From: Candidatus Vicinibacter proximus
GTDB lineage: Bacteria > Bacteroidota > Bacteroidia > Chitinophagales > Saprospiraceae
Assembly (NCBI GenBank): GCA_016713905.1
Contig: JADJOE010000001.1
Span: 745,001 to 809,000, forward strand
Direction of reading: 5' to 3'
DNA: 64,000 nt
A program made the position numbers and the translations under genes. The stretch's first letter is position 1, and every line of letters starts with the position of its first letter. Shown here in pieces: positions 62,393 to 64,000 of the stretch. A model generated the notes under the pieces. It did no database searches, was not told the DNA's origin, and saw nothing but the letters and a program-made list of their open reading frames with translations.

Positions 62393-64000
62393 ATGGCTCA
62401 GCCACAGCGAATGCAAGTGGAGGCACCTCACCATATACGTACAATTGGTCCAATGGCGGAACGACACAAAGCATCAGCAATTTATCGGCAGGAAACTACA
62501 GTGTTACGGTTACAGACAGCAAAGGATGTACTGCAACAGCAAGTACCACAATCAACAATACAAACGGACCGACAGTAGATGCGGGTGCGGATAAATCAGG
62601 TTGTGTAGGATCTACCTTCAATTTGAGTGCGACAGCCAATGGTGGTACATCACCATACACTTATGCATGGGATAATGGATTAGGAAACGGACAAAACAAA
62701 ACCGTAAATCCGGGATTCACGACCACGTATACCGTTACAGTTACAGATGCAAACGGATGTACAGCAGTAGATCAGGTGAAAGTGATTATCTATCCAAACC
62801 CAAGTGTAAGCATAGACAAATGGCATGCAAAATGTGGTTTTGCAAATGGCTCAGCCACAGCGAACGCAAGTGGAGGCACCTCACCATATACGTACAATTG
62901 GTCCAATGGCGGAACGACACAAAGCATCAGCAATTTATCGGCAGGAAACTACAGTGTTACGGTTACAGACAGCAAAGGATGTACAGCAACAGCGAGTACT
63001 ACAATAAATAATATCAGTGGCCCTACAGTAGATGCAGGTTCAGATAAATCAGGTTGTGTAGGATCTACCTTCAATTTGAGTGCGACAGCCAATGGCGGTA
63101 CAACACCATACACGTATGCATGGGATAATGGATTAGGAAACGGACAAAACAAAACCGTAAATCCGGGATTCACGACCACGTATACCGTTACAGTTACCGA
63201 TGCAAACGGATGTACGGCAGTAGATCAGGTGAAAGTGATTATCTATCCAAACCCAAGTGTAAGCATAGACAAATGGCATGCAAAATGTGGTTTTGCAAAT
63301 GGCTCAGCCACAGCGAATGCAAGTGGAGGCACCTCACCATATACGTACAATTGGTCCAATGGCGGAACGACACAAAGCATCAGCAATTTATCGGCAGGAA
63401 ACTACGGTGTTACGGTTACAGACAGCAAAGGATGTACAGCAACAGCGAGTACCACAATCAATAATATCAGTGGCCCGACAGTAGATGCAGGTTCAGATAA
63501 ATCAGGTTGTGTAGGATCTACCTTCAATTTGAGTGCGACAGCCAATGGCGGTACATCACCATACACGTATGCATGGGATAATGGATTAGGGAACGGACAA
63601 AACAAAACCGTAAATCCGGGATTCACGACCACGTATACCGTTACGGTTACGGATGCAAACGGATGTACGGCAGTAGATCAAGTGAAAGTGATCATCTATC
63701 CAAACCCAAGTGTAAGCATAGACAAATGGCATGCAAAATGTGGTTTTGCAAATGGCTCAGCCACAGCGAATGCAAGTGGAGGCACCTCACCATATACGTA
63801 CAATTGGTCCAATGGCGGAACGACACAAAGCATCAGCAATTTATCGGCAGGAAACTACAGTGTTACGGTTACAGACAGCAAAGGATGTACAGCAACAGCG
63901 AGTACTACAATAAATAATATCAGTGGCCCTACAGTAGATGCAGGTTCAGATAAATCAGGATGTGTAGGATCTACCTTCAATTTGAGTGCGACAGCCAATG
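61924..64000 (+). repeat. Tandem 453-bp repeats in the adhesin gene
   Basis: The marker TGGCATGCAAAATGTGG occurs at 61924, 62369, 62821, 63274 and 63727. The last two spacings are exactly 453 bases (151 codons); the earlier ones are 445 and 452 because of three fewer codon bases and single-base losses. Units are nearly identical at the DNA level, unlike the diverged repeats before 61.9 kb. Confidence 0.95.
62393..64000 (+). CDS. SprB-repeat surface adhesin, continuing beyond the window
   Basis: An open frame in phase 1 from 62393 to the window end without a stop. Each 151-residue unit has two modules: a type with SGGTSPYTYNWSNGGTTQSI, SAGNYSVTVTDSKGCTAT; and a type with GSTFNLSATANGGTSPYTYA, GLGNGQNKTVNPGFTTTYTV, DANGCTAVDQVKVIIYPNP. 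It is the same protein as the segment starting at 59675. No C-terminal sorting domain is reached. Confidence 0.8.

Noticed and set aside
61731..63917. Recurring short frames of the type encoding KPKCKHRQMACKMWFCKW
   Set aside because: They are alternative frames of the 453-bp adhesin repeats; the SprB-type frame is the meaningful one.
61924..64000. Possible CRISPR array from the regular spacing at the right end
   Set aside because: The period is 453 bases, units are coding throughout, and there are no unique spacers; it is a protein repeat.

Overview
The window is a chromosomal piece of a Bacteroidota bacterium, probably of the Saprospiria/Chitinophagia side of the phylum (inference from gene content only). 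Supporting signs are type IX secretion C-terminal sorting domains (type A and type B), a SprB-repeat adhesin, TAnnTTTG-type -7 promoter boxes, DUF2851, DUF4230 and DUF3108 proteins, the short alternative GlmU-like protein, MurA with Asp in place of the catalytic Cys, LpxK, and a low-GC, weak-RBS style. No tRNA, CRISPR array or replication origin was seen.

Layout. 1-1.9 kb: 3' part of a 23S rRNA gene, then 5S rRNA and a terminator. 2.1-4.3 kb: three small unknown exported or membrane proteins. 4.5-11.8 kb (minus strand): CotH-like secreted protein, GlmU-like protein, ribosomal protein L31 type B, MoxR ATPase, DNA ligase LigA. 12.4-26.8 kb: an accessory island flanked by two direct copies (about 310 bp) of the promoter and 5' end of one gene. 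It holds four Rhs-core/toxin/immunity cassettes on the minus strand without any full-length Rhs gene, IS66 remnants, a DUF5131 remnant, and a 1263-residue T9SS protein. 26.6-30.3 kb: a BNR/sortilin-like secreted protein and a membrane-anchored ASKHA-fold protein. 30.6-33.7 kb: a compact three-gene operon encoding a SET protein, an ATP-grasp ligase and an ATP-grasp-SET fusion. 34.2-38.2 kb: topoisomerase IV subunit A and MurA. 38.3-47.9 kb (minus): a long envelope/shape run reading mreB, mreC, mreD, mrdA, folA, DUF2851, an outer-membrane barrel, lpxK and a Wzi/RemB-like barrel. 48.2-58.5 kb: CNNM/CorC protein, ABC permease, RF1, two lipoproteins, AnmK, YceI, RuvC, and a flippase-like/DUF3108/DUF4230 trio. 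59.7-64 kb: a SprB-like giant adhesin that ends in near-identical 453-bp tandem repeats and runs off the window.

The two most interesting systems are as follows. (1) The SET/ATP-grasp operon has both catalytic activities duplicated and once fused. That suggests a pathway that forms an amide bond to a peptide or protein substrate and methylates it; the substrate is unknown. (2) The orphan Rhs toxin array carries toxins that look like a PD-(D/E)XK nuclease, a lambda-endolysin-like muramidase, an L,D-transpeptidase-like enzyme broken by one in-frame stop, and an all-helical toxin. Where a target compartment can be guessed, the immunity protein's predicted location agrees with it. The Rhs coding sequences are invaded at three positions by a family of triple-hairpin elements. 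Their stem sequences differ between family members while base pairing is kept, and they break the reading frames at the same places in several cassettes.

The rest is mostly core envelope and information-processing genes. The six single-base deletions packed into one SprB repeat unit look like a local sequence error or decay and should be checked before that gene is called broken.
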